A stretch of 64,000 bases of DNA, taken from contig CALXOO010000008.1 of NCBI GenBank assembly GCA_944390045.1, positions 1 to 64,000 on the forward strand. The letters run 5' to 3'. Under the pieces are notes generated by a model. That model was given only the letters and a program-made list of their open reading frames with translations. It had not been told where the DNA came from and did no database searches. The position numbers were made by a program, and so were the translations under genes. Below are positions 43,191 to 52,801 of the stretch, in pieces. The DNA comes from an uncultured Spirochaetales bacterium (lineage in GTDB: Bacteria > Spirochaetota > Spirochaetia > Sphaerochaetales > Sphaerochaetaceae). Every line of letters starts with the position of its first letter. The first letter of the stretch is position 1.

Positions 43191-43907
43191 GTGAGACGGA
43201 TCATAGTCGCCAAGACAATGGAGGAGGCCTACAAGGCCAGAAGGGACAGTGCCGGAGCCGTCTATCTGACGGGAGGAACCGAAGTACTGCGCCTGGGCGG
43301 CCGGGCGGATGCCGGCAGCACGATCATAGACATTTCGTCCTTCCTTCCGGCTGACATCAGTCTGGACAGGGATAAGAATCTGGTGATAGGGGCCGCGGCC
43401 ACCTTCCAGGATGTCATTGACAGTCCCCTGACACCTGAATGGCTCAGGAAGGCCTGCCGCTACATGGCAAGTCTCAGCCTGAGGATGCAGGCGACCGTGG
43501 GCGGCAACATCGCCTCTTTAAGGGATGACAGCTATCTGATCCCGACACTGCTTGCAGCCGGAGCCAGGCTGAAGACCTATGGCAACAGGGGCTTTATGGA
43601 AGGCAGCCTCCAGGACTATGTGTCCAACGGCGGCTCACGCTATGCAATACTCTCCGTCACAGTTGACAGGGATGCCTGTGTGGCAAGCAGGCGGATCGCC
43701 CGTTCTTCTTCAACACACAGCGCGCTCAACATCGCGCTCGGCAGGGGAAGAGGCTTCTTTGCCGCGCTGAAGGGCAGCGGGATCCTTCAGGGCATTGAGG
43801 CGATCAATGCCTGCGAGCCTGTCGATGACCTGACCGGATCCGCCGGATACAAGCGCTACATCATCGGCCAGTGTGCCGGACTGCTTTCACAGGAGGTGGA
43901 GGAATGA
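43191..43907 (+). CDS. ygfM: YgfM-like FAD-binding protein
   Basis: This ~238-residue FAD-binding subunit differs from the preceding one and corresponds to YgfM, the partner of XdhD in E. coli. It has VYLTGGTEVLRL and VGGNIASLRDDSYLIPTLLA. It is shorter, ending soon after the flavoprotein domain. The start is GTG at 43191 with GGAGG 5 nt upstream; a GTG two codons earlier is possible. It overlaps xdhD by 4 nt (ATGA), so the two are coupled. Confidence 0.85.
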   Translation: MRRIIVAKTMEEAYKARRDSAGAVYLTGGTEVLRLGGRADAGSTIIDISSFLPADISLDRDKNLVIGAAATFQDVIDSPLTPEWLRKACRYMASLSLRMQATVGGNIASLRDDSYLIPTLLAAGARLKTYGNRGFMEGSLQDYVSNGGSRYAILSVTVDRDACVASRRIARSSSTHSALNIALGRGRGFFAALKGSGILQGIEAINACEPVDDLTGSAGYKRYIIGQCAGLLSQEVEE

Positions 43908-46777
43908 TCACATTCACCTTGAACGGAAAGAGAATCGAGACGGAACTGGACAAGGACATGAGGCTGCGTGATGCGCTCTATGCCCTTGGCTGTACCAGCG
44001 TGCGTGACAGTGATGACCATGAAGGCTTCACCGGCAGTGACATCATTATCTTCAACGGAAAGCCGAGATCATCAAACCTCACTCTGCTTTATAAGGCTGA
44101 AGGCGCCGAGATCAGGACGGCCGAGAGCCTCAGGAATGGCAGGGACATCAACTGGGTCCAGAAGGCCATGATCAGGGCCGGTGTCGTCCAGAGTGCCTAT
44201 AACTCCCCGACAGTCGCCCTCCTGCTGACCTGGCTGCTGGAGAACAAGCCGGATGCTGGACGTGAGGATGTGAAGGAGATCCTGTCCAGCGTATTCATCA
44301 GAGACGCCGGATATGAGCACTTCTATCTTGCGGTGAAGCTTGCCCAGGAGATGGCCCGGTACGGCGAGTACCGCAGTGCGGTCTCCCCTTCATTCCGCGA
44401 GAATCTGGAGTACATCGGAAAGCCCATGGACAAGGTCGACGGAGTCTCTCTGGTCGCCGGCGAGAAGGTCTACGTCGAGGACAAGGTGGAGGAGGGAAGC
44501 TGCGTGCTCGCAATTCTCCGTTCCCCCTATGCCATGGCATATATCAAGAGCATTGACACTTCTGAGGCCGAGGCGCTTGAAGGAGTCGAGGCCGTCATCA
44601 CGTATCTCAACTGTCCTGACATCTACTACATGCAGGCCGGACAGGGAGAGCCCGAGCCGAGCCCGTATGACAGGAGGCTCTTCAACCGCAAGGTGCGCCA
44701 TGTGGGCGACAGAGTCGCCGGAATAGTCGCGCGCGACCGTAAGACGGCTGACAGGGCAATGGAACTTATCAGGGTCGAGTATGAGCCGCTCAGGCCGGTG
44801 CTGTCGGTTGAGGACGCCATGGCCGTGGACGCGCCGCTTGTCCACAACGGAAAGGTGGAATACGTCTCAGGAGCTCCGGATGATCTTGATGAGTACAACA
44901 GGAATTATGACGAGAGGGACGGCAAGGTCATATACCAGTTCCCGCTCCACGGAGACATAAGGCACAACATCGCGGCCGGAGCCCACGGAGGAATCGGAGA
45001 TGTTGAGAAGGCCTTCAGGGAGGCGGATGCCGTGGTTGAGGCCACATACAGGACGAGCCAGGTCCAGTGCACCCCGCTTGAGCCCCATGTCTGCTGGTCC
45101 AAGCTGGAAAACGGCAGGCTCGTGCTGCACTGTTCCACACAGGTTCCATACCATGTCAGAAGGATCGTCGCCAAGGTCTGCCAGATCCCGGAGAACAAGG
45201 TCCATGTCATCAAGGAACGTGTGGGCGGCGGCTATGGCAGCAAGCAGGATATCCTGGTCGAGGACCTGTGCGGCTATGCCACCTGGCTGACAGGAAAGCC
45301 CGTCTATTTCCGCAACAGCCGTGCGGAGGAGTTCTATGCCAACAGCACGCGCCATCCGATGAGGCTGACAGTGAAGATGTCGGGCATGAAGGACGGCACG
45401 ATAACAGGAATCTACATGGATGTCAGGGCAAATACCGGGCCATATGGTAACCACTGCCTCACTGTTCCGATGAACGCCAGCAGCAAGACGCTGCCGCTTT
45501 TTGCGGTTCAGAACATGTACTATGACCTCAACACCTATTACAGCAATATCCCGCCGGCCGGAGCCTATCAGGGATATGGTGCTCCGAAGGGCTACTTCGC
45601 CATCATGAGCTGCATGGATGAGCTGGCGCATAAGCTCGGTGTGGATCCGCTGGAGATGGCACTGAAGAATGTCGTCGACGAGGGCTATATGCTTGAGATT
45701 CTCAAGGGCCTCGGAGAGGGCAGGGAAGGTGCTGTCGTGCCTGTCGGATCCTGCGGTGTCAGGCAGGCGCTTCTCAAGGGTGCCGAGATGATCAACTGGG
45801 GACACAGGGAGGTCAGTGAAGATCCTGACTGGGCAATCGGAAAGGGCTTTGCCATGATCCAGCAGGGATCAGGACTTCCCGGTCTGGACCAGTCCAATGC
45901 TCAGTGCAAGCTCCTTCCGGACGGAAGCATTGTCCTGCTCTCAGGAGGTGCTGATATCGGAACAGGGCTGGACACGATCAGTGCCAAGATCGCCTGTGAA
46001 CTGCTGAAGGTTGATCCGTCCAGAGTCAGCGTAGTATCCGGAGACACCGATTCGTGCCTCTTTGACACCGGTGCCTATGCCTCAAGCGGAACTTATTTCT
46101 CCGGAAATGCAAGTCTCAATGCGGTGCGTGATCTCAGGTCCAGAATGCTTGCAGAGGCTGCCAGGCAGATGGGTGAGGATGCTTCTGGCCTCGATCTGGA
46201 GTCTCCCGGTTACGTTGTCTCGGGAAAGACCGGGAAAAAACTCAGCTACCAGAAGCTGAGTCATGATGCCCTTGCCGGCGACGGTACAGGTGCAATTGTC
46301 GGAACAGGCAGTTTCGCGACTTCCAACAGCGCGATACCCTACGGCGCACACTTCGCCCAGGTGGCGGTAAACAGACGCACTGGTGAGATCAGGGTACAGA
46401 AGTTCTACGCGCTGCAGGATGCCGGTACTCCTATCAATCCTGAGCTCGCGCTCTGCCAGATGTACGGTGCCGCGATGAAGTCCATCGGACACACTCTCTA
46501 TGAGGACATGGTCCTGGACAAGAACGGCAGGTGCATAAATGCGAACTTCACGGACTACTGTGTTCCGATGGTCGCGGAGGCACCGGAAGATTTCAAGGCA
46601 GTTCTCATCGACGTGAACGATCAGTACGGCCCCTTCGGAGCCAAGAGCATCTCTGAGATCGCAACCAACGGTGCGGCTCCCGCTATCGCCAATGCGATCT
46701 ACGATGCGGTGGGTGCCAGGGTGCGCTCCTGGCCGATCACCCCGGAGAAAATTCTCCACGAACTGGGAAAGTTCTGA
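43904..46777 (+). CDS. xdhD: XdhD, selenium-dependent molybdenum hydroxylase with cluster-less [2Fe-2S] domain
   Basis: This 957-residue protein matches E. coli XdhD (956 residues as I recall) in length and order. Residues about 1-160 have the shape of a [2Fe-2S] domain (SVRDSDDHEGFTGSDIIIFNG, then VVQSAYNSPTVALLLTWLL), but none of the eight cluster cysteines is present. The molybdenum domain follows, with VGGGYGSKQDI (about 440), GAYQGYGAPKG (about 553), GGADIGTGLDT (about 682) and GPFGAKSISEI, with the catalytic glutamate, near 912. The ATG at 43904 overlaps the ygfM stop; the frame open to 43871 is not used. It must take or give electrons through another protein, with YgfK as the obvious candidate. 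Confidence 0.92.
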   Translation: MITFTLNGKRIETELDKDMRLRDALYALGCTSVRDSDDHEGFTGSDIIIFNGKPRSSNLTLLYKAEGAEIRTAESLRNGRDINWVQKAMIRAGVVQSAYNSPTVALLLTWLLENKPDAGREDVKEILSSVFIRDAGYEHFYLAVKLAQEMARYGEYRSAVSPSFRENLEYIGKPMDKVDGVSLVAGEKVYVEDKVEEGSCVLAILRSPYAMAYIKSIDTSEAEALEGVEAVITYLNCPDIYYMQAGQGEPEPSPYDRRLFNRKVRHVGDRVAGIVARDRKTADRAMELIRVEYEPLRPVLSVEDAMAVDAPLVHNGKVEYVSGAPDDLDEYNRNYDERDGKVIYQFPLHGDIRHNIAAGAHGGIGDVEKAFREADAVVEATYRTSQVQCTPLEPHVCWSKLENGRLVLHCSTQVPYHVRRIVAKVCQIPENKVHVIKERVGGGYGSKQDILVEDLCGYATWLTGKPVYFRNSRAEEFYANSTRHPMRLTVKMSGMKDGTITGIYMDVRANTGPYGNHCLTVPMNASSKTLPLFAVQNMYYDLNTYYSNIPPAGAYQGYGAPKGYFAIMSCMDELAHKLGVDPLEMALKNVVDEGYMLEILKGLGEGREGAVVPVGSCGVRQALLKGAEMINWGHREVSEDPDWAIGKGFAMIQQGSGLPGLDQSNAQCKLLPDGSIVLLSGGADIGTGLDTISAKIACELLKVDPSRVSVVSGDTDSCLFDTGAYASSGTYFSGNASLNAVRDLRSRMLAEAARQMGEDASGLDLESPGYVVSGKTGKKLSYQKLSHDALAGDGTGAIVGTGSFATSNSAIPYGAHFAQVAVNRRTGEIRVQKFYALQDAGTPINPELALCQMYGAAMKSIGHTLYEDMVLDKNGRCINANFTDYCVPMVAEAPEDFKAVLIDVNDQYGPFGAKSISEIATNGAAPAIANAIYDAVGARVRSWPITPEKILHELGKF

Positions 46778-46798
46778 TCCTTTCCTCTTCATCATCAC

Positions 46799-46834
46799 GG
46801 GGGCTGGCACAGGCTGTGTCCAGCCCCCTGTTTT
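46799..46834 (+). terminator. Terminator of the xdh operon
   Basis: GGGGGCTGG (46799-46807) pairs perfectly with CCAGCCCCC (46820-46828), followed by TGTTTTAT. It is a strong Rho-independent terminator after xdhD. Confidence 0.85.
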
Positions 46835-46927
46835 ATGCATTGAAACTTTTTCCGCTGTCTCTTGAAAAGTCTTCATCAAAGGTGCAATCATAGCCCCTGC
46901 ATCCGTGTGCAAGGAGGCGGACAGTCC

Positions 46928-48919
46928 ATGATTAGTGTCGTGACAAGGCAGCTGAGAGGAAGCGGGAGACTGGAGTGCAACCGTCTGCCGAAATTCAGGG
47001 CAAAGGAGCACTCACAAACCCTTGATTCATCCCTGCTGAGGGAAGACGAGCGGGAAGGCTATGGCTACGAGACAGGCTTCAGGGTCCTGCCTTATCTGCT
47101 GCAGGACAGCTTTACCCGTGACCGCAGATTGGTGGATGTCAAGACTGTCGTGCTGGAAAACAGACATCTGAGGGCCGAATTCTGGCCTCAGTACGGTGCC
47201 AGACTTGCCAGCCTCTATGACAAGGATGCAGACCGTGAGATACTCTACTCCAACAAGGTCCTGCAGTTTGCTGACCTCGCCATACGCAAGGCCTGGTTCA
47301 GCGGCGGCATTGAGTGGAATATCGGACAGCTCGGACATACTTTCACTACCTGTGATGACGTTTTCATGGCAGTGGTTGACGGGCCTGAGGGGCAGTTCCT
47401 CAGGGCCTGGGAGTACGAGAGGTGCAAGGGCCTGTTCTGGAATATCGACTTCCATCTCGCGGACGATGATGACTTCCTCTCTGTCTACGTCCGTGCCGTT
47501 AATCCCCGTGATGTCCCGGTGCCATTTTACTGGTGGACGAACACTGCTGTGCCGGAGGAGAAAGGCATGAGGGTCTTCTCAGGTACTGACGGGATCATCT
47601 ATATCGACCATTCCTCACTCACAGGTGCAAATGCCTGGCGGCTGATGGCACACGGCTGCCTGCCGCAACTGGATGGCAGACATCCCGGACGGGACTATTC
47701 ATATCCTGAAAGCTTTGATGAGTATTCAAATGAGTACTTCTTCCAGAACAGACACTCACTGGATGAGACCTGGGAGGGGGCAGGCTACAGGGACGGAAGG
47801 TTGTTTTTCGAGCGCTCAAGCACACAGCTGTGCTACCGCAAGCTCTTCTGCTGGGGAGGTCATCAGGGAGGGCGCCACTGGCGTGACTACCTGTCTGACC
47901 CGGGAGAGGGAGACTATGTGGAACTGCAGGCCGGATTCTGCAGGACACAGCTCCACGGCATGGACATTGCCGCTTCCAGTCAGCTTGACTTCGTGCAGTT
48001 CTTCGGTTCCGCCAGTCTGGACGGATCTGTTTTCGACGGAGAATGGAAAGATGCGAGGGACAGAGTCTATGCCGCTATCGATGAGCGGCTTGACGGACGG
48101 ATTGTCAATGAGCGCCTCGAGCTCTACAGGAGCCTGCAGAATGCCGTGCCTGAAAGGATCCTGCACACAGGCAGCGGCTGGGGAAGGCTTGAGCTTGAAA
48201 GAGGACTTCAGTGTCCGCAGGGACTTGTCTTCCCGCCTGAGAGCATCACAGTGCAGCAGCTGCCCTGGCTTGGCCTGCTGAAGGGACAGAGAATGGCCGG
48301 GGCAGAGATTCCTGTCTCGTTCATCACGGATCTGTCCTGGAGACCGCTTCTCGAGAGTGCCTGTGACGGGAGTGCGACAATGCTGAACCTGCTTGGAGTC
48401 ATGCTTCTCGAAAACGGGCTTGACAGCGAGGCAGAAGCTTCCTTTGAACGTGCGCTGCAGGTCAGAGCGAATACCTTTTCCCTGCGCTGTCTTTCTCAGT
48501 GTGCGCTCCGGAACGGAGATGAGGAGAGGGCCATGTCCTTCATGGACCGCTGCTGCAGTCTCTCACAAGAGAGGGAATACGCTGAGGAATATCTGGACCT
48601 CCTCTGCTCCTGCGGACGCTGGGACGCTGCCTGGGCCTTCTACTCATCGCTTGGCTGTGAGCTGAAGGCTAACGAGAGGATAATGCATGCAGTCCTTCCG
48701 GCCGCGCTTGAGAAGGCTGAGTACGGTTTTCTCAGGGACATTTACAGCCATGAGCCTGCGGTCATCAGGGAAGGAAACAGAGTCTATTCCGACGGCTGGT
48801 TCGTCTACCAGGCACTGGAGAAGGCAAAGAGGGAAGGAACTGAGTTTTCCCCGCAGCTTGTCCAGGAGTGCAGGGATGCGGACGACATGCCTTTCTCTGT
48901 TGATTTCAGACAGGGCTGA
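46928..48919 (+). CDS. DUF5107 domain-containing protein with C-terminal repeats
   Basis: This 663-residue protein has a DUF5107 region over about 60-320. It is beta-sandwich-like, with FWPQYGARLASLYDKD, GGIEWNIGQLGH and FYWWTNTAVPEEKGMRVF, similar to galactose-mutarotase-like folds. The C-terminal ~200 residues are helical with TPR-like periodicity (ESACDGSATMLNLLGVMLLE and later repeats). Members often sit with carbohydrate genes and may bind sugars; the function is unknown. The ATG at 46928 has GGAGG upstream; the frame to 46862 is not used. It converges on the AraC gene. Confidence 0.75.
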   Translation: MISVVTRQLRGSGRLECNRLPKFRAKEHSQTLDSSLLREDEREGYGYETGFRVLPYLLQDSFTRDRRLVDVKTVVLENRHLRAEFWPQYGARLASLYDKDADREILYSNKVLQFADLAIRKAWFSGGIEWNIGQLGHTFTTCDDVFMAVVDGPEGQFLRAWEYERCKGLFWNIDFHLADDDDFLSVYVRAVNPRDVPVPFYWWTNTAVPEEKGMRVFSGTDGIIYIDHSSLTGANAWRLMAHGCLPQLDGRHPGRDYSYPESFDEYSNEYFFQNRHSLDETWEGAGYRDGRLFFERSSTQLCYRKLFCWGGHQGGRHWRDYLSDPGEGDYVELQAGFCRTQLHGMDIAASSQLDFVQFFGSASLDGSVFDGEWKDARDRVYAAIDERLDGRIVNERLELYRSLQNAVPERILHTGSGWGRLELERGLQCPQGLVFPPESITVQQLPWLGLLKGQRMAGAEIPVSFITDLSWRPLLESACDGSATMLNLLGVMLLENGLDSEAEASFERALQVRANTFSLRCLSQCALRNGDEERAMSFMDRCCSLSQEREYAEEYLDLLCSCGRWDAAWAFYSSLGCELKANERIMHAVLPAALEKAEYGFLRDIYSHEPAVIREGNRVYSDGWFVYQALEKAKREGTEFSPQLVQECRDADDMPFSVDFRQG

Positions 48920-48971
48920 GCCTGTGCCGGATACAGGATGGAGCACAAGGTCCTGCCTGCAGTTAAGTACA

Positions 48972-48990
48972 CAGGAAAAAGCCTTTCCTG
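48972..48990. terminator. Possible bidirectional terminator hairpin
   Basis: CAGGAAA (48972-48978) and TTTCCTG (48984-48990) form a 7-bp stem between the convergent DUF5107 and AraC-type genes. T-runs are short on both strands, so activity is uncertain. Confidence 0.35.
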
Positions 48991-49033
48991 CTGTTAGCCC
49001 GGATTCTGGACACCTGTGCCCAGAAAAAGGCCT

Positions 49034-49987
49034 TTACCGGACCAGCCCGCGCTCGCTGTAAGCCCTGAGTCTGTCCAGAATCATGCTGCTTCGGGGATCC
49101 TCCAGTGTCCTTGACTCAATGCTCTCCGCCTTTTCCGCGTCCTTAATTATTTCCCTGTAGCCTGAGGGTGTGATGTGGAAGTTCGCCTTGAAGATTGAGG
49201 CAAAGGTCTTCAGGTCACTGAAGCCGTTGTCGAGCGCCGTAGCTGTCATAGGCTTGTCTGTATATGCCAGATCACTCAGACTGTGCTTGAGTCTGATCCT
49301 TGTCAGATACTCATGGAAGTTCAGTCCCGTGTTGGTCTTGAAGAATGTCGAGAGATATGTCCTGTTGTAGCCGGTGAACTCAGAAAGGTCCTCAAGTGAA
49401 ATCTTGTCCTGATAGTGCGACTCAAGGAAATCAACCACGGCACTTGCGGCAATCGGAGAGAGGTCTCCCCTGCGGCTGTCCGGCCTCGCTGCAGGGCCGA
49501 AGTATCTCATGAGACAGGGAAGCAGGAGATTCGCATGGCTGTCCAGAGCCTGTTCTGACAACGGCGAGTCATCAAGGACTGAGAGCATTATGTCTGCGAT
49601 TATCGCTCTGAGAAGTCTGAAGTGATGGCTGTACCTGTCCTCTTCACTGCTGTGCCAGTGGCTGAAAGAGAGAATGCTGCCTGCATCAGCAAGTCCTGCC
49701 ACGGCATTCGAGTCGAAGTAGAGCGTTATTGTCGTGGTGCCGCTCTCGAGGGAGAGCGAGGCATGACCCATCAGCGGCTCTATGATGATCACATCGTCTG
49801 CTGCCAGCTCGACCGTCTCACCGCCGCGGCTGTATATGGCCCGTCCTGTGAGGACTGTCGTGATCTCATATTGTGACTCGTGCCAGTGATAGCGGTAGTT
49901 GAGAATCCTGTTGGTGAAGATCTCCATGCCCATCCTACGGCCGTTGCCCGGTATCCTGATGGTCTCAAAGCCCTTGTTCTCAAGCAT
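49034..49987 (-). CDS. AraC-family transcriptional regulator
   Basis: This 317-residue regulator has an N-terminal cupin sensor (YRYHWHESQYEITTVLTG, with metal- or sugar-binding histidines, about 33-50) and a C-terminal double HTH of AraC type (ISLEDLSEFTGYNRTYLSTFFK and KPMTATALDNGFSDLKTFAS, about 195-275). It is divergent from the SLC13-type permease gene and probably controls the acid-sugar genes to its right. Its inducer is unknown. Confidence 0.92.
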   Translation of the reverse strand: MLENKGFETIRIPGNGRRMGMEIFTNRILNYRYHWHESQYEITTVLTGRAIYSRGGETVELAADDVIIIEPLMGHASLSLESGTTTITLYFDSNAVAGLADAGSILSFSHWHSSEEDRYSHHFRLLRAIIADIMLSVLDDSPLSEQALDSHANLLLPCLMRYFGPAARPDSRRGDLSPIAASAVVDFLESHYQDKISLEDLSEFTGYNRTYLSTFFKTNTGLNFHEYLTRIRLKHSLSDLAYTDKPMTATALDNGFSDLKTFASIFKANFHITPSGYREIIKDAEKAESIESRTLEDPRSSMILDRLRAYSERGLVR

Positions 49988-50199
49988 GTAATGATTTTCT
50001 CACACCTGAATTTTTTCCTCAAGCAGAATGGCATATTCCTGGAGAAGATTGCACATCGGTGTGACAGTTCTGTGATTCTGGGCGATTGTTTTCCGTTCAT
50101 ACTGACCAGCAGCCTTTCAGTTTTGCCTGAATATTTTCCTTTCGCACACCTCCTTATGGCCTGAAACTTGGCCCAGCAAAACAAATACGGAGGTATGTA

Positions 50200-51489
50200 A
50201 TGAGCACCCAACTCATAATCTGTCTCGTCATATTCGTGGCGACGCTGGTAAGCTTCATTCTCAACAAGATCCCTCTCTGGGTCACTGCGATGACCTCACT
50301 GGGACTTCTCTATCTGACAGGCTGTCTGACTTCGGCTGAAGCTCTCTCCGGCTTCGGCAACAGCAACACGATTGTTCTGGTGTGCATGCTGCTAATTGCA
50401 GCGGGTTTCCAGAAATCCAGCTTCGTGGACAGAATGTGCGACAAAATAATCAGTCTTGCAGGTGGTTCATTCACCAAGGCCTATGCTGTCTACATAATTC
50501 TGGCCGTGCTGCTTGCAAACTTCATCTCGAGCCCGGTTGCCTGCTACACAATCATCTGTCCTCTGATCGGCAGCCTCTGCGACAGGATGAATGTCAGCAG
50601 AAGCAAGGTCATGTTCCCTGCAATGGTCGTTGTCGTCGGCTGCTGCGGCGTACTCCCTCTTGCGACGGCGGTTCAGCAGGCTGCACAGTCCAACGGCTTC
50701 CTGGAAGCCTATGGCTTTGATGTCCAGATGAGCGCGATGGACTATTTCAAAGGCATGTGGCCCATGCTCCTGCTGCTTCCGCTCTGGGCTATCTTCATCG
50801 GTCCCAAGCAGACACCTGACATCAGGCTTGAGAAGGCTGTCGCCTCACAGAGTACGGGAAAGGGTGCAGGCAGGGAGCTGTCCAGGTTCCAGGACATAGC
50901 TGCTGTCGTGATCTTCTTCGCCGATCTGGTCTGCCTCATCTTCGCCAACCAGCTTGGTCTTGAAGTCTGGTTCATCGCCTTCGCAGGTGCTCTCCTGATG
51001 ATTCTCACTGGAGTACTCGATCACAAGACCTGCATGAAGAACGTCGCCTGGGATATGGTGCTGCTGTATGTCGGCTCACTCGGACTTGGCACTGCGCTGA
51101 ACAGCACAGGTGCAGGAGATGTCGTCGGAAACCTTGTCGCAAGCCTTGTCGGCGGAACGACCAACAACTACATCCTCGGAGCAGTCTTCTTCCTGGTGCC
51201 CTTCATCATCACGCAGTTCATGCTCAACCGGGCTGTCATCGCGGTGTTCACTCCGATCTGCCTGATGACCTGCCAGTCGATGGGCGCAAACCCGATCGGA
51301 CTCATCGTACTGGTCACCGCCGGCTCCCTTGCCGCCTTCCTCACTCCGATGGCGACTCCTGCGGTTCCCGTGGCCATGGAGCAGGGCGGATACAGCATCA
51401 AGGATCTGTTCAAGTCAGGCTGGCTTATAACGCTCCTGATTGCTGTAGTCTATATCTTCTATACGATGACCGTCCTTCCCGCCTTCTGA
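50200..51489 (+). CDS. SLC13-type permease
   Basis: This 429-residue inner-membrane protein has about 11 hydrophobic segments. The SSPVACYTIICPLI and LTPMATPAVPVAM repeat-like loops, in opposite halves, fit the SLC13/DASS fold, which takes up anions such as dicarboxylates, sulfate or sugar acids. GGAGG precedes the ATG. It lies between an AraC-type regulator and an enolase-superfamily dehydratase, so a sugar acid is a likely substrate. The exact ligand cannot be read from sequence. Confidence 0.82.
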   Translation: MSTQLIICLVIFVATLVSFILNKIPLWVTAMTSLGLLYLTGCLTSAEALSGFGNSNTIVLVCMLLIAAGFQKSSFVDRMCDKIISLAGGSFTKAYAVYIILAVLLANFISSPVACYTIICPLIGSLCDRMNVSRSKVMFPAMVVVVGCCGVLPLATAVQQAAQSNGFLEAYGFDVQMSAMDYFKGMWPMLLLLPLWAIFIGPKQTPDIRLEKAVASQSTGKGAGRELSRFQDIAAVVIFFADLVCLIFANQLGLEVWFIAFAGALLMILTGVLDHKTCMKNVAWDMVLLYVGSLGLGTALNSTGAGDVVGNLVASLVGGTTNNYILGAVFFLVPFIITQFMLNRAVIAVFTPICLMTCQSMGANPIGLIVLVTAGSLAAFLTPMATPAVPVAMEQGGYSIKDLFKSGWLITLLIAVVYIFYTMTVLPAF

Positions 51490-51655
51490 TGCAGACAATG
51501 GAGCTTACGGCTGTCTTCTGCCGTTATGTCCTGCATCATGGGGGGCAGACCGGAGCTTTCAGCCGCGCTTCCATCACGGTTTCTCAGCTCAGCGCAGAGA
51601 TATTTGACGATATGCTGGCAAGCAACGGATAGATGTCAGCCGGAGGATACGAATT

Positions 51656-52801
51656 ATGAAAGTAACAGGATACAGAATCAGATATGCAAAACATTATCTC
51701 TTTGTCGAGATAGAGACGGATGAGGGCATCACCGGTCTTGGAGAGGCAGGCAACTGGACCTTCCTCAAGCCCACCGCCGAGGCCATACGCGAGATGTGTG
51801 ACTACATGATAGGAAAGGATCCCTCGCGGATCGAAGACTGGAACCAGAACTTCTACCGTGCCCAGTATTTCCGCGGTTCGGTGGTCATGAGCGCGATCAG
51901 TGCGATTGACATCGCCCTGTGGGACATCAAGGGTAAGAAGCTTGGGGTTCCCGTCTATGAACTGCTTGGCGGCAGGACCCGCGACAAAGTCCGCTGTTAT
52001 ACATCTCCGATGCAGACAGTCGAAGGGAATGGGGCCCTTGAGAAAAGCTATCTCGAGCTGAAGAATATGGGATTCACTGCCGCAAAGATTTTTGTCAATG
52101 GACCTGTGTCCTCACCTGACGGCACTGGCGAGTTCTACGCATCGAGAATCGAAAGCGAGCTTGAGAAGGTTGCGACAGTCAGAAATGCTGTCGGAAAGGA
52201 CTTCGATCTCGTGCTTGAGGTGCACCGTGGAATGAACAAGGCGGAGGCCATCGCCTTCGGCCGCGCCGTGGAGCAGTACCGCCCGATGGTTCTTGAGGAC
52301 CCAGTCGCACCGGACAACTACGAGACCATGGCGGAGGTCGCATCAAAGGTCGCCGTACCAATCGCCTCAGGAGAGCGTTTCATCTCGCTCAGAGAGTTCG
52401 AGATGCTGATGAGAACCAATGCCGTCTCCTATGTCAGGCCGGATGTCTGTGCAATCGGAGGCATCACCACCGCAAGAAAGGTCGCGGCCCTTGCAGAGGC
52501 CCACGATGTGCTTGTCATTCCGCACAATCCGCTCGGACCTGTCTCTTCCGCTGCCTGTCTCCAGCTTTGTGCATGCATCCCCAATCTGGGGATCCAGGAG
52601 CTTCCTGGGTTCTGCCTGAACGGAAAGGAGGACAGGATGGTTGACAGGCCGGTCAGCTTCCATGACGGTTTCCTGACAATCCCTGACGGACCGGGCATCG
52701 GCCTGTCCCTCAGCCGGGAGGCAGAGGAACTCTATCCTGCAGTCTGCAGGGGAGGCATGGCTGCAAAGCGCGCCTGTGACGGATCGGTCAAGGACTGGTG
52801 A
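51656..52801 (+). CDS. Enolase-superfamily acid-sugar dehydratase
   Basis: This 381-residue mandelate-racemase/muconate-lactonizing-type enzyme has metal ligands E188 (LEVHR), E214 (VLEDP) and E240 (SGERF), plus H190 and a C-terminal H290 (IPHNPLGP) for acid-base chemistry. This is the arrangement of D-galactonate or related sugar-acid dehydratases, except that the first ligand is Glu rather than the usual Asp. GGAGG lies before the ATG. It follows the SLC13-type permease gene, suggesting uptake and dehydration of one sugar acid. No 2-keto-3-deoxy kinase or aldolase is adjacent. Confidence 0.85.
   Translation: MKVTGYRIRYAKHYLFVEIETDEGITGLGEAGNWTFLKPTAEAIREMCDYMIGKDPSRIEDWNQNFYRAQYFRGSVVMSAISAIDIALWDIKGKKLGVPVYELLGGRTRDKVRCYTSPMQTVEGNGALEKSYLELKNMGFTAAKIFVNGPVSSPDGTGEFYASRIESELEKVATVRNAVGKDFDLVLEVHRGMNKAEAIAFGRAVEQYRPMVLEDPVAPDNYETMAEVASKVAVPIASGERFISLREFEMLMRTNAVSYVRPDVCAIGGITTARKVAALAEAHDVLVIPHNPLGPVSSAACLQLCACIPNLGIQELPGFCLNGKEDRMVDRPVSFHDGFLTIPDGPGIGLSLSREAEELYPAVCRGGMAAKRACDGSVKDW

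Noticed and set aside
44867-45805. 312-codon minus-strand open frame
   Set aside because: It lies within xdhD and is antisense to its molybdopterin-binding loops.
39734-46777. Selenocysteine in the molybdenum hydroxylases
   Set aside because: No in-frame TGA lies at an active-site position. This enzyme class uses a selenium bound to the cofactor, not selenocysteine.
46082-47011. 309-codon minus-strand open frame across the xdhD end and terminator
   Set aside because: It spans the end of xdhD, a strong terminator and the start of the DUF5107 gene on the opposite strand, with no ribosome-binding site or recognisable domain.
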